Assembly (NCBI GenBank): GCA_040182905.1
Contig: JARQWU010000177.1
Span: 1 to 22,178, forward strand
DNA length: 22,178 nt
From: Barthelona sp. PAP020
Lineage: Eukaryota > Metamonada: BaSk clade
Direction: 5' to 3'
How positions within the stretch are numbered: the first letter of the stretch is position 1; the number at the start of each line of letters is the position of its first letter. Positions 1 to 10,500 of this stretch are shown piece by piece. The notes beneath the pieces were generated by a model that did no database searches, was not told where the DNA came from, and was given only the letters and a program-made list of their open reading frames with translations. Made by a program: the position numbers and the translations under genes.

Positions 1-503
1 ATAATAATCTTTTCCACTTCAGTATCAATTTCTTCAAGTTCAGTTCTCTCAATCAAAATATCGTGATAATGTGGCTCTATTCTTGTTTGAATAAACCAAT
101 CCAATTTCTCACTTAAAGTGTACTCCTGTAAATATGCAAATTTGTCAAAGACAATACGAATCAAACATTCCACAAAACATATAAAATTTATGGCGTCATG
201 AGGAATTGGAGGAATCGTAGAAGATGTTTCTGCGAGTTCTTTCTTTGTTTTTCTTAATTTTCCTTTGTGTTCAACCAGCACCTCTTGAAATATTCTTCTA
301 ACACTGGTAGTTGGCAAATTTTCACATGTAATATCCAAATTACGAACCAAAGATATAAATTGATTCTCCAAAATTGCATTTGTGCCTGTTGAATAATGAA
401 TGAATAAATTGTATAAATTATCAGAGGCTTTCCCAATTAATTCATGTACTTGTGGAATGGATAACACATCTTCCATGAAAGGAGATATGATGGTTTTCGA
501 CAT
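1..503 (-). CDS. Unrecognised alpha-helical protein, N-terminal part (runs off left edge)
   Basis: An open frame starts at ATG 503-501 and stays open to base 1, giving 167 visible residues; the C-terminus lies outside the window. I read this frame directly from the minus strand. The protein begins MSKTIISPFMEDVLSIP and is predicted mostly helical. Around residues 100-135 there is a run of the type F-x-x-F-x-E-C-L-I-R-I-x-x-x-K-F, followed by a segment reading LSEKLDWFIQTRIEPHY. That pattern is reminiscent of EF-hand-like helical domains in ciliary or cytoskeletal proteins, but no canonical Ca-binding loop (DxDxDG) is visible. A short basic stretch (residues about 78-90) lies in the middle. 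The start is supported by a T-rich leader ending TTTTCA directly before the ATG. I do not recognise the family and assign no function. Confidence 0.7.
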   Translation of the reverse strand, partial: MSKTIISPFMEDVLSIPQVHELIGKASDNLYNLFIHYSTGTNAILENQFISLVRNLDITCENLPTTSVRRIFQEVLVEHKGKLRKTKKELAETSSTIPPIPHDAINFICFVECLIRIVFDKFAYLQEYTLSEKLDWFIQTRIEPHYHDILIERTELEEIDTEVEKII

Positions 504-754
504 TGAAAATAAAAATCTTTAATATCAATTCAAAAAAAAAAAATTTCCTGTTTCATTCAAATCTTTTATGCATATATTTGGTTATTTAACAAGTAATTCA
601 AAAATTTCAAATGTTTTTAACAGATTTCGGAAAAAAAAGATTGTGTAAAAACTGATACATTTATGTTCAAATTTGAACATGCAAAAATTATAAAAACATG
701 CTCATAAAAAACAAACATATTGATAGGTTTAAAATGTCTATTTGGTGAAAATAG
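504..754. other. Intergenic region between gene 1 start and cullin stop
   Basis: This 251-bp AT-rich gap must hold the promoter of the left-edge gene and the 3' end of the cullin gene. It contains an A-run near 531-543 and an 18-bp perfect palindrome at 663-680. I see no coding frame or RNA gene in it. Confidence 0.6.
663..680. repeat. 18-bp perfect palindrome
   Basis: The sequence ATGTTCAAATTTGAACAT reads identically on both strands. It lies about 160 bp upstream of the left-edge gene's start and about 75 bp past the cullin stop. Its core TTCAAATT also occurs in the inverted-repeat arms of the kinesin divergent promoter (20034-20044). It could be a dimeric regulator site or a transcript-end hairpin; the sequence alone does not decide. 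Confidence 0.6.
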
Positions 755-3139
755 TCAGTCGTAGTTGTTGTTGAATGATTCACTCATATAATAATACATA
801 CCTTGTTGCTTATTGTTAATTAAGAGGTCTTTATTCTTCAAAAAATCAATTATTTCATCGAATTCACTGAAGGTGGAATCATCTAACCAATTATTCAATA
901 AATCAGATAAAGCTTCCTTCAAATCTGCTTCATTTAAACCTTTTGGATGTGTTTCTTTGAGAATTTTAATAATTCCAGCTTTTAGAGCATCATCTCGCAA
1001 AAAATTCACAATAGCTTGATAATCATGACTCATTTTAAAGGCATCATGCTTGAAAATTCCCACGCAATCCACTATCTCAGTGTCAAATGGTTCAATATTG
1101 CTCTTTAAATGTGTCTTAGGTTTTAACACATCCGTATTTGCAACTAAAACTCCGACTTTAATCAATTGTTCAATAGATGGACCTAAAACCAACAAGTTGC
1201 ATTTAAAAATAGACAATAACGTTTGAATTTGAATATTTTCCTTGAAAACTTGTAAAATAATCAATTGAAACCCATTAACGAATATTTTTTGCCCATTTAT
1301 GGATACAATACCCATCGAATATTGAGGCAAAACACTTAATTCTTTTAAAGGGTTTGTCTTTGAATATTCTTGACATATATGATGATTATTAAAAATATCC
1401 CTGCTAAAAACGAATTTTCTTTTGAATTCTGAAGACTTTTGGTCCAAGTAAAAATCTGGATTTGAGGCAAAACAAGTTAGATTAGGGTTATTTATTTCAA
1501 TTTCAAAATCTCTCAAAATATTGTTAAATTTGAGATTATTTTCACTCATTGAATCATCAAAAATGTAATTGACCAATTTTTTTTCCAAATTGAAAATTCC
1601 ATTGAATTCTTCTTCTGAAATGTTTATATCTTGATGGTTCATCATGAATTTAGTTTTCAAAAGGATTAATCTTTCAGGAAAATCACTCAAACAAAGTAGG
1701 CAAAATATTTTGTGATTAGGTAAAAATTTTGAAATTTTACCGACAGACTCAATCAATGCTTCACAAAAATTAAAATTTGTGAATAAATAACAACTTCTCA
1801 GAACACAATCAATAACTCTAGCAAAGATGAAACTCAAATCAATTTCTTCAACCTCGTGATTTGTATTTTTAAAATGGAATTTGAAGAATTTCTCCAAACA
1901 AGCAAACATTGTTTGTTTAGCTAGATCGGACATATCAAAAACATCACTGACAACATGCTCAAGTAAATCACTCAAATAACACATAAACAAAGTCAATTTA
2001 ACACATTCAATTTTCTTGTACGTATATCTTGGTATAACCTCAAGAAAATTAAAGATTTTTTGCTTTACTTCATGTGGCATAAGCTCAAACAGAATTGAAT
2101 CCTCATTTTCATTCTCACTTCCACTCTTATCATCGATAACACATAAAGTATAAAAATTGATGAAAATAGATTCAAACACATCCTCAAATCTTTCAAGATA
2201 TGCAGTTTGCAAATGAATATTTTCAACACACGAAATGATTTTGGAAACTTCAAGCAAAGGACTGAATTGTTTCAAAACAACAAACTCTTTTAAAGTGTCA
2301 ATGGGAAACATGCTTTGTAAAATCTCAACGGATAGAAAATTCTCAACAATTAATTCAACAACAACTGTTATACATTCATCGTTGAACACTTTCATCACCA
2401 GACTTTTTTCGTTTTCGAGAAACTGAGTCAAAAATGCAATGTAATCTAAAACGTCTAATGACTTTCGTTCCTTCGCCAGATCCCTATACAGCAATTCAGA
2501 TGATTCTAAAAATGGTTGAATAAAAAAGTAATGCAAAGCATTAGTTCTTGCGTTTTCACAAGAAAATAGGAAATTCTTTAATTGTATTAAAAAATCCAAC
2601 CTTTCCACTAAATTTCTACCACAATTATTCCTATAATCATTAATAATACCATAAACATCGTCCATTATTGAAGTGTAAATACGAGAATTTTTCAAAATAT
2701 TATCAATTAATAGAGCCTTAGAATGATCTTCTAAAGAGGGTTTATTCGATACAGTGGTCCACGTATTCAATTGACTACACACAGCAATAATTTTTTGCAT
2801 TCCTAACTCATATTTATTTATAAAATCAAACATAATTTCCAAAGCAGATGAATTATGAAAATTATTTCTGTTATCTTGAAAGTAGTCTTCAATAAAATCA
2901 ACTAAAAATAGAGTTAAATCATTAAATAACTTGTGAGAATATTGTTGTATAACCAATAAAAAAACAATTCTATGTACTTCTTCAAAACTAATTTCACGAA
3001 TCAATTCAACTTCGTTATTCATTATTTTGGTAAAACAATCTTTCAATTCATTCCAAGATTCATCATAATTTAATGTATTTGTATTCATTAACATTCTCAG
3101 AGAAGTTTCAATGTTTTGCGTACTTAAATGTTCATTCAT
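755..3139 (-). CDS. Cullin family protein (CUL3-like N-terminus, divergent)
   Basis: This is a 794-residue protein, close to the usual cullin length (about 750-800). Cullins scaffold RING E3 ubiquitin ligases. Three landmarks support the call. Near the N-terminus, residues 51-71 read SFEEVHR...HKLF, matching the CUL3-type SFEELYR...HGEKLY helix. Residues 603-632 read VLPQYS...INGQKIFVNGFQLIILQVF in pieces, matching the cullin-homology WLP/FQ...LLLF segment. The end (about 710-790) looks like the winged helix, with IIKILK (K728) at the place of the IVRIMK neddylation lysine, and it finishes YYYMS where cullins end YxYxA, followed by about 10 extra residues. The middle is poorly conserved. APC2 is the alternative; the SFEE helix and the conserved lysine favour a true cullin. 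The start ATG overlaps an ATGAATGA octamer shared with other genes here. Confidence 0.75.
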   Translation of the reverse strand: MNEHLSTQNIETSLRMLMNTNTLNYDESWNELKDCFTKIMNNEVELIREISFEEVHRIVFLLVIQQYSHKLFNDLTLFLVDFIEDYFQDNRNNFHNSSALEIMFDFINKYELGMQKIIAVCSQLNTWTTVSNKPSLEDHSKALLIDNILKNSRIYTSIMDDVYGIINDYRNNCGRNLVERLDFLIQLKNFLFSCENARTNALHYFFIQPFLESSELLYRDLAKERKSLDVLDYIAFLTQFLENEKSLVMKVFNDECITVVVELIVENFLSVEILQSMFPIDTLKEFVVLKQFSPLLEVSKIISCVENIHLQTAYLERFEDVFESIFINFYTLCVIDDKSGSENENEDSILFELMPHEVKQKIFNFLEVIPRYTYKKIECVKLTLFMCYLSDLLEHVVSDVFDMSDLAKQTMFACLEKFFKFHFKNTNHEVEEIDLSFIFARVIDCVLRSCYLFTNFNFCEALIESVGKISKFLPNHKIFCLLCLSDFPERLILLKTKFMMNHQDINISEEEFNGIFNLEKKLVNYIFDDSMSENNLKFNNILRDFEIEINNPNLTCFASNPDFYLDQKSSEFKRKFVFSRDIFNNHHICQEYSKTNPLKELSVLPQYSMGIVSINGQKIFVNGFQLIILQVFKENIQIQTLLSIFKCNLLVLGPSIEQLIKVGVLVANTDVLKPKTHLKSNIEPFDTEIVDCVGIFKHDAFKMSHDYQAIVNFLRDDALKAGIIKILKETHPKGLNEADLKEALSDLLNNWLDDSTFSEFDEIIDFLKNKDLLINNKQQGMYYYMSESFNNNYD

Positions 3140-3321
3140 GATTGGTATTATCTGTTAGCTCCAATTCAATCATAAAAAATAATTATGATTTTTTTTACTG
3201 TAAAAACTCCTTCCTTTCTGTTGTTAGTGAATTGATTTTTTTTTTTTTGAATCAGTGCTGTTTTCATAATTATTATGTAGGTTGGTAAACGAATAATATT
3301 TTTAAAATTTTGTTAATTAAC
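3140..3321. promoter_or_regulatory. Divergent promoter, cullin / Frag1-like gene
   Basis: This 182-bp gap separates two divergently transcribed genes. It contains an 8-bp inverted repeat (AATCATAA at 3168-3175, TTATGATT at 3183-3190, spacer 7). A 14-mer at 3164-3177, read on the minus strand as TTTTATGATTGAAT, recurs directly upstream of the start of the 2092-residue gene (10833-10846). A T-run lies near 3237-3249. Promoter function is inferred from gene orientation. Confidence 0.5.
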
Positions 3322-4185
3322 ATGTTTGAGGCACCAACATCAACAGATATTCATTTATTTGGCAGAATAGGTCCATTATCTTTTTTATTTGTAACATATC
3401 TTTGTTTTTTTACTTCAAAACTTTTGGATCATTGGGATGGTTTTTTTTCTAATATCAGTTATACAATTCTATATTCTCCTGAATATTATATTTTTATTGT
3501 TGGAATGATTATTTCAATATTATTTCATTTGGCAAATTATGTTTTGATAATGAGAATGATAAATGACCATTTTTTATCAGATTTTGAAAATGGTGAAGAT
3601 ATTCCAAAATTTTGTGACAATGATAATGAAGATCGTAAGGTGTTATCAATTTTGCCAGCTCCATCCCCAGCAGATCAAATAAATATTCAAATACCAACAA
3701 TAGCGATCAGAGAATCAAGATTCTCAAGACAGCAGAAATACAGATTCTTTAAAATCCTGTATGTGTGTGAGTATTTTTTTGGTTGTTTTGGTATGTGCTA
3801 TTATGCTTTAATGGGATCAGTAAAAATTACAAAAAATCTTGCTTTGCATGCTCATTTTGCTTTTATGTTTGGTATGACACAATTATTTGAGATGTTTGTG
3901 ATAATAATATTATTTACCTATGATATCAAAATGCATTCAAAGAGTATCACACTGGTTAATCCAAAGCCAATCACTACCTGGCGATTGATGATAGCCCGTT
4001 ACATTATATGTTTGGGAGGAGCAACTGCAGGAATTTTGTATTTTGTCTTTCAAAATCCTTGTAATTATGAAGACCGTTTTTGTTTACATAGAAGCGTGTG
4101 CCAACATCTGTGTGTACTTTTTATTTGTGCTTTTAAGTTTGCATTTTATTTTGATCTGAAACGACATTTTATTGTTCATGATTGA
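3322..4185 (+). CDS. Frag1/DRAM/Sfk1-family six-TM protein
   Basis: This 287-residue protein has six predicted membrane spans (about 17-33, 55-78, 143-164, 176-199, 222-243, 257-276). The Frag1/DRAM/Sfk1 family (PGAP2, DRAM, TMEM150, Sfk1) acts in GPI-anchor remodelling, lysosomal/autophagy membranes or PI4-kinase control. The match rests on three features: the first lumenal loop reading FSNISYTILYSPEYYIF, like the family's IS-x(4)-PP/PE-x-x-IF signature before TM2; a His-containing entry to TM4 (HAHFAFMFG); and a final TM followed by a short FDLK tail. The loop at residues 80-140 is acidic then basic and probably cytoplasmic. I start at ATG 3322; a four-codon upstream extension exists only from a TTG. 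Which member of the family it corresponds to cannot be told. Confidence 0.68.
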   Translation: MFEAPTSTDIHLFGRIGPLSFLFVTYLCFFTSKLLDHWDGFFSNISYTILYSPEYYIFIVGMIISILFHLANYVLIMRMINDHFLSDFENGEDIPKFCDNDNEDRKVLSILPAPSPADQINIQIPTIAIRESRFSRQQKYRFFKILYVCEYFFGCFGMCYYALMGSVKITKNLALHAHFAFMFGMTQLFEMFVIIILFTYDIKMHSKSITLVNPKPITTWRLMIARYIICLGGATAGILYFVFQNPCNYEDRFCLHRSVCQHLCVLFICAFKFAFYFDLKRHFIVHD

Positions 4186-4551
4186 AATTTTTTTTCAACG
4201 AAACAATAAAAGAATACATATATTTTTTTTCCAGTGAAATTTTTGGATTTTCTTTGTTTCGTTTGGAAGAAAAAGGAGTCTTATTTAAACTCCAATTAAG
4301 TATATGTTCAAGGTTTTCGTCACTACCAAGTTGTTTGAAAAGACACAGATCGAAACAGATTTCTTTGGAACTACGAATTGAAGAAAAAAAGGTTCATTGA
4401 AATAACTGTATTTATTGAAAAATAACAGGCAAAAATAGAAACTGAGTTTATAAACCGGGTCAATGCAAAACATTTGGTATTCGACATTTGATTTTTGAAA
4501 AAAAAAAAAAAAAAAAAAATTTTTTTTTTCTTTTCAAGTTTTTTTCCCACT
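4186..4551. other. Intergenic region between convergent genes
   Basis: This 366-bp gap lies between two converging genes and should hold both 3' ends. AATAAA appears just past the Frag1-like stop. There is a small hairpin (GGAGT at about 4275 with ACTCC at about 4289), a 10-bp palindrome GTTTATAAAC near 4446, and an A22T10 tract at 4498-4529. The short open frames here have low-complexity translations and no recognisable content; I do not call a gene. Confidence 0.55.
4498..4529. repeat. A22-T10 homopolymer tract
   Basis: Twenty-two A are followed directly by ten T, so 20 bp of it is self-complementary. It sits about 22 bp past the stop of the minus-strand 2092-residue gene, inside its likely 3' UTR. 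The exact length may be affected by sequencing error. Confidence 0.8.
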
Positions 4552-7500
4552 TTAGGTAATGACTGGATCATGATGCATTATTGGAATAATACCTTCTTTG
4601 CAATAGACCCTAATCATAAAACTACAAATGTCTCGTTCTGAATCAATATGTGGAATAATAACCATATTGTTTAAAGGACTAACAATGAAATTCAAAAAGC
4701 TGACTTTTTTTGAAATGACAAAAGGTTTTTCAATTAACTTCCAATTCCAATTGTTTTCATATTTCCAAATGGAGAACTTAATGTTGAGTGGAAATTTTTC
4801 TGTGGTCAACTTTATGAATATTTCAATGTTAGAAAACTTGACAAATTCCTCAAAAACTATTTCATACCAATGCAATAAAGGAAGATTCATATTATTTGCA
4901 TTCAAAATTAACGGTAACCTTAAAGAATTTGAAATATAAAGAGTGTCCTTGAGAAACGATTGAAAAAACTGTGGTAAACTTGCAGCACAATAAATGTTCG
5001 ACATTGAATCAACAAATTGATCGAATGCAATCCAAAATCCATTTTTCTTTGACTGTTTTAAATAAACAATTTCTTCTTCGTACAATAGACTACTGTTTAA
5101 AAAATTATTCTCCATTTTATTATTATCATCCAACATATTTGTCAATAAAGAACAATCATCTGATGGTATTGAAAGAAAAATACCTTGTAAACTTACTAAA
5201 TACACAAATCTCACAATGACACCTTCAATTATGATATCTGTCACATCAACCACCATTACAATCATTGTATCAGATTGATTTCTAATTTGAGCGATGGAAA
5301 ACATTAAATTATTTGAGCAAGAACTTGTAATTTGCTGAAAACATTTTCGAAAATAGCAAGGATTCATGAACAAATCATATTTATTGTAAATATTCCCACG
5401 AAAACCCAATAATGTCATACATAACGAATATAATTGACTTAATTGTATATTATAAAGACTAAAATATGAATTAAATAATTTAGCACAACCTTTTTCAATA
5501 ATTGAAAATATAAAACTTTGTTGACCATTTTTGGTTTTAAAACTAGGATAAAAAGCAAATTTATCATTTAAAGTTGGCAAATAACCATCAACTAAGATGA
5601 AAAATGGTTCAGAATTAACAAAATACCTCAACATAAAAATACCTGCTTTGAGGTCATATCGATATAATGTGTGTCGTAAAAAATCATAAAGTTTCTTCTT
5701 TTGAAGAATGTTAATGAGAATCGGAAAAGTATTTGTTCTTTCAAACATTTCAAAATTTTTAACACTTTGGGAAATTTCAAAAAGTGCATCAGGGTCGATG
5801 TTTGCATCCACATTACAGATATCAAAATCACCTGAGAAAAAATAAGAAAAATGTCTCATTTTAAAGGGATTTAATGTGTATTCGAAGCCATCATTATTCC
5901 CTAATAATATTTTTGAAATACTGTGTGAATTAAAGCTGGTTTCAACTTCAGATTCATCGATATTGGTTGATTTCTCATCTTCTTCATTAATCAAATAGGT
6001 GTACTCAGAAAAATCGTTTATTTGATTATTATTAATAAAATTTCCCCAAATTACATGATTGATATCATTAAATTCCTCATCCATAAAGGGTATTTGAGTT
6101 AATCTGGCATTTTTAACTCCATTCAAGAACTGAATAGTGACCTTTCTCAAATTATCTGATTCATGATATTCTTTATTCTTTAAAAATCGATCAATTCTCT
6201 CGTCATTGTTGATAATCTCCAAAACTTTTTCATTTATTGCATCAACTAAAGTATCTTTTGAAACACTGTCCTGTTCAAAACCAAATCTCTCAAACAATTC
6301 AACATTTTCCAATCGTAGAATAAAATCAGCATCATGAGAACTGTGCTTTTGTAAAAATAGACTCTGGTTGTGAAAGAAGTCAACATCTATTTCAATAGAT
6401 ATGAATTCATTATAAATAAGCATGAAATCAGTGTATTTCAACAAACAAATCTTTTGTTTTAATTGACTGATGTTCTTACGACAAAAACTCAAAGAATCCA
6501 TTAGCTTTCCAACTTTCAATAGTAAGATAGACCATTTATTTTGTCCATATATGGGTATTGTTGAATAACCAAAAGAATCAATATTTGAAATAACAGTTGT
6601 ACTTGTAGGTGGAAAAAAAGTTTCAATATTTGAATTAAACGAATTCATAGAATTCGTTGAACTAATAGTGTTGTTGATACCAGCAGATTTAACACTGTTT
6701 ACTGAAATTCTTTTGTTAATATTTTTTTTCCTTCCAAAATTATTTGATTCTTGTTGGTGTTGTTGTTGTTGTTGTTGTTGCTTAGCCATTTGAGTTTGAT
6801 TTATAAGTTTCTGTGTTGTTAATTGTTCCGAAAATAAAGGAAAATCAACATTTGGTTGAGATTCAATAAATTGAGTGTATGATACATGAAAACTATTTTT
6901 TCGTATTTGTTGAATTTTCCTTTCAAAATATTTCTGAAATAATAATTGGCTTATTGCTAAATCATTTTCCTCATCTTCATGTATCATTGAAGATAATGTT
7001 GAAGTATCAAATGTGATTAAAGTGGTGTTTGAATTTTCGGAAGAATCATTTTTGGAATTTAAACTTGAATTTACCGCAAAACTAGAAGTAGCAAACAAAT
7101 TTTCTGCTGACTTTGTAAAGACGTTGTCATATGAATCATTGTTATTTTCAGCACCATTTTGAACGTTGCTTGTATGAGAAAAAGAACTTTGATTTAATCT
7201 GTCCATCTTCCATTTTAAAATGTTGTAATTTTGAAATTGATTACGAAAAGTACACAAATCCATCAATTCAAGATAAATATTGTAAATAATTTTTGTTCTT
7301 GTTTGAGAAAGATCGTTTAAATCAGTAAGGATTTTGTTAATGATATATTTCTTTTCGAAATTACTAAAATGATCACATTTGATCTTCATTTCTTTATTAT
7401 CAATCTCTTTAATTCGAATACTCTTATAGCTCTTGAAAAATTCCAGCAAACATTTTAATTTTGCGAGATTAATATCACATTTTCGAATCAGATTGAACGA

Positions 7501-10500
7501 AATTGTCAAAAAACTTTCATTATCTTCAACAATTTTACTGTCATTATCAATATCTTTTGTGAATATTGTTGAAGACCACAAATTATATTCATTATCGAAC
7601 ATTTTATTATTCATTTGATTCATTTGATGCACATTCTTATTCTTATTTTTTACTTCTATTTGTTCCTGTTTTACTTCTTCCTCCACTTTTATTTCTTTTT
7701 CCATATCTTCTTCTTCCTCTTCTTCAATAATAAATTCATCCGCATATTCCAAATTATTTTGAGTATTGAAATCTTTCAAACTTTTATCAAGAATGACAGA
7801 ATTATCAAAAGTTACAGAACGATAAAAGGTCAAATTGTTATCAACAATATTATCCATCATATTTTTATTGCCTTCATTAAAAACAAAATTGAAAGTTGAA
7901 ATGGGAACAGGTATTGGATCCATATTTATTTCATATTTCACATCTATTTCATTAAATTTAACCTTCTCTTTGGTTCGACTTTTATATTTTTCAGTCAATA
8001 TGTGATAATAAATCTTCTTTCGTTGAATAATCCTATTATTTCTTTCTTTTTGTTGATATTGTTGTTGAATCCCAAATTCTTGTTCAGATTCAACTGATTC
8101 AATTGATTCATCAAAGTTAAAATTTGGAATCAAATATTCATATTTTTTTAAAACTGGAGAATCAATTTCATAATTGATAACAATAGAATTGAACACATCA
8201 ATTAACATTTGTTTTGAAACCAATTTACAAATTTTAGCTGCTTGAATTTCATGTGCATTTTCACTGACATTAAGATAATGAGAAGAAAAATAACCACAAA
8301 TGTAAAACAAAATTGGAAAGAGATTACTTGAAGGGTATAAAAAAAAATTGTATAAACTGTGAATGTTACCAATGAAACCAATCAATACAGCAAAATTAAG
8401 GAATTTTGATAAATCAGTTTGCATTCCATCATTGAATATTACAACAACCTTTTTGAAACTAAAATTCAAAAATACATTTGCTTGATTATTAGGATACCCA
8501 GTAATTAAACCAGGCTGATAAGCAAATAACGATAAAAACATCAAAAAGTAAATGAAAAAGAAAATGTCAAAAAAATTAAAAATTCTGATTTGCAACCCAA
8601 AGATGGGTTTAAATTTAAGATAAATAATCATAAAAACTATGAAAGAAAATAAAGTTAAAATGACAAGATAATTCAAGAACAAATACTCAATATCATGTCT
8701 TCTTTCAGCATATATGGCTAATTTCATGCAAAATCTTGAATAAAAAAAATGAATTCCCATAATAACAAAGAATAGAATCAAATGAAATTCAAAACACTTT
8801 AAATCATTATTTAAATGTTTATAAATGTTTACATACCCAAAAATAACCACTGTGCTATGTAACAAACACACGAAATTAATATTATTGTCCATTAATTTTT
8901 TCGCATGGTGAATCATTTTGACAACAAATTTAACAAATATTACTTGCCACAAAATTATAAAAATAGCAAGAATTACTTCCAATCGAATATACTTTACTGC
9001 CTCATCTTCAACATATTTGTCATCAATAATACTGGCAAACAACATATAACAAAATAGAACAAAACTGGCAAAATAGTCATAAAAACTAATGATATTGCTG
9101 TTGGAACAAATTGTGTAATAAGTATATGAAATAAATAGAGTAGGTATCACACACCTACTCATGAAAAACCCAAAAAGCCCACATTGTAATCGGGTTATCC
9201 ATATTATTGCCATCACATTTATAAAATATAAAACATAAACAGTATTAAGCCAAGGTCTTACTGTGAATTTCTGAATGATTTTTACATTATTTATTCGATC
9301 ATAATCACCCAATTCTGTAATTTCCATATTGTTATTTAAACGATTATTAAGACATTGTTCCAATCGATAAAAGTGTGAAAAGCAAAAATAATAACTGACA
9401 ATATTAATCAGAAGACATAAAGAAAAAATCTTCTGGGAATATTCTTGAGGAATTAGAAAAAGTACAGCCAAAGGAATTATTAGTGAAAAAATTGAAAGAG
9501 AGATCATTCTGACCATAATGCTTTTGAAGACCTTTGGAATTTTGTTCTTTCTTAAACTTTTCCATGATTTAAAATTTTTTTGTATTATTGTACTGTTATT
9601 TTCATCAAAATATTCAAGAAAACTTTCATTCTTTTGGTCCTTAGACATTATTAACCTTAATAATATTGTTAAATCATATAGTGAAAACAATTTCATTGTT
9701 TTGCTTAAGAACAAATAGTAAAATCCAAAAATGATACAAACTATTAATATGTAAGGTCCATATAAAGTGACATTATCATCATTTTCAATTTTTTTAGCTA
9801 CTATTTCCAATAAAACAAACTCAATAAGTGAAGATACATAGAAAAATTCCTTTTTGTTCAAAATGCTCCAAAATGAATCCTTTGAAAATTCAACTATCGA
9901 ACTGCGAGAATTGATTGAAATTTTTATATCATTAACCGGAAAAAATCTTTCAGATAAACTTTTCGTTTCTTCTTTAGCATCAAAATTCAACAATTGAATG
10001 ATCAACATAACCATTAAATGAATAAAAGAAACTATTTGAAAAGAAAATACCAAATTAAACGTTGGAAACAAACGACTTAAACATATCGTTGGAAATGCAT
10101 TTAATGCAGTAATTATTACAGGATATAACAACAGTTTTCCAAAGGGATACAAAAAAGTGTGAAAACTTATGAAATAGAATGAAGAAAAATGAAATGTGAA
10201 AACTATCCAACGATTATACCTTTCATTCACATCCTTCATAATCAAGAGACGTAGAATACAAAATATACATGCAAATACATAGGGTGGAAAAATAATACGA
10301 ATGTATGTCAATATTTTAGCTTCAACAATATTTGTAGCACCTTTCAATGGTTCAAGAATCGAATTGACTAAATTGGGAATGCTGATTTTTTTGTAAAATG
10401 TAATGTCAATTATTTCATGCAAAACGTAAAGAACTAACGGTAATAATACAGGTAATAACATATCATTTCTGTATTTACAAGAAATCAATAAGCTAAAAAT

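Noticed and set aside
254-436. 60-codon minus-strand open frame
   Set aside because: It overlaps the longer frame starting at 503, which stays open to the window edge with better protein composition; this one is a shadow.
755-3139. Assignment as APC2
   Set aside because: The C-terminal winged helix has some APC2 flavour, but the SFEE...HKLF helix and the retained lysine fit a cullin better. It remains the main alternative.
3310-3321. Upstream extension of the Frag1-like protein
   Set aside because: It begins with TTG, not an expected eukaryotic start; ATG 3322 is the natural start.
4498-4529. Retroposon poly(A) tail at the A22T10 tract
   Set aside because: No target-site duplication or element-like sequence is visible on either side; a plain homopolymer is the simpler reading.
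4182-4571. Several 60-70 codon frames on both strands in the convergent gap
   Set aside because: They pass through homopolymer and UTR-like sequence and give low-complexity Phe/Lys-rich peptides with no motif.
7433-7899. Plus-strand open frames inside the DEK1-like gene
   Set aside because: They are antisense to the acidic/polar linker and give Phe/Leu/Ile-rich translations typical of complement shadows.
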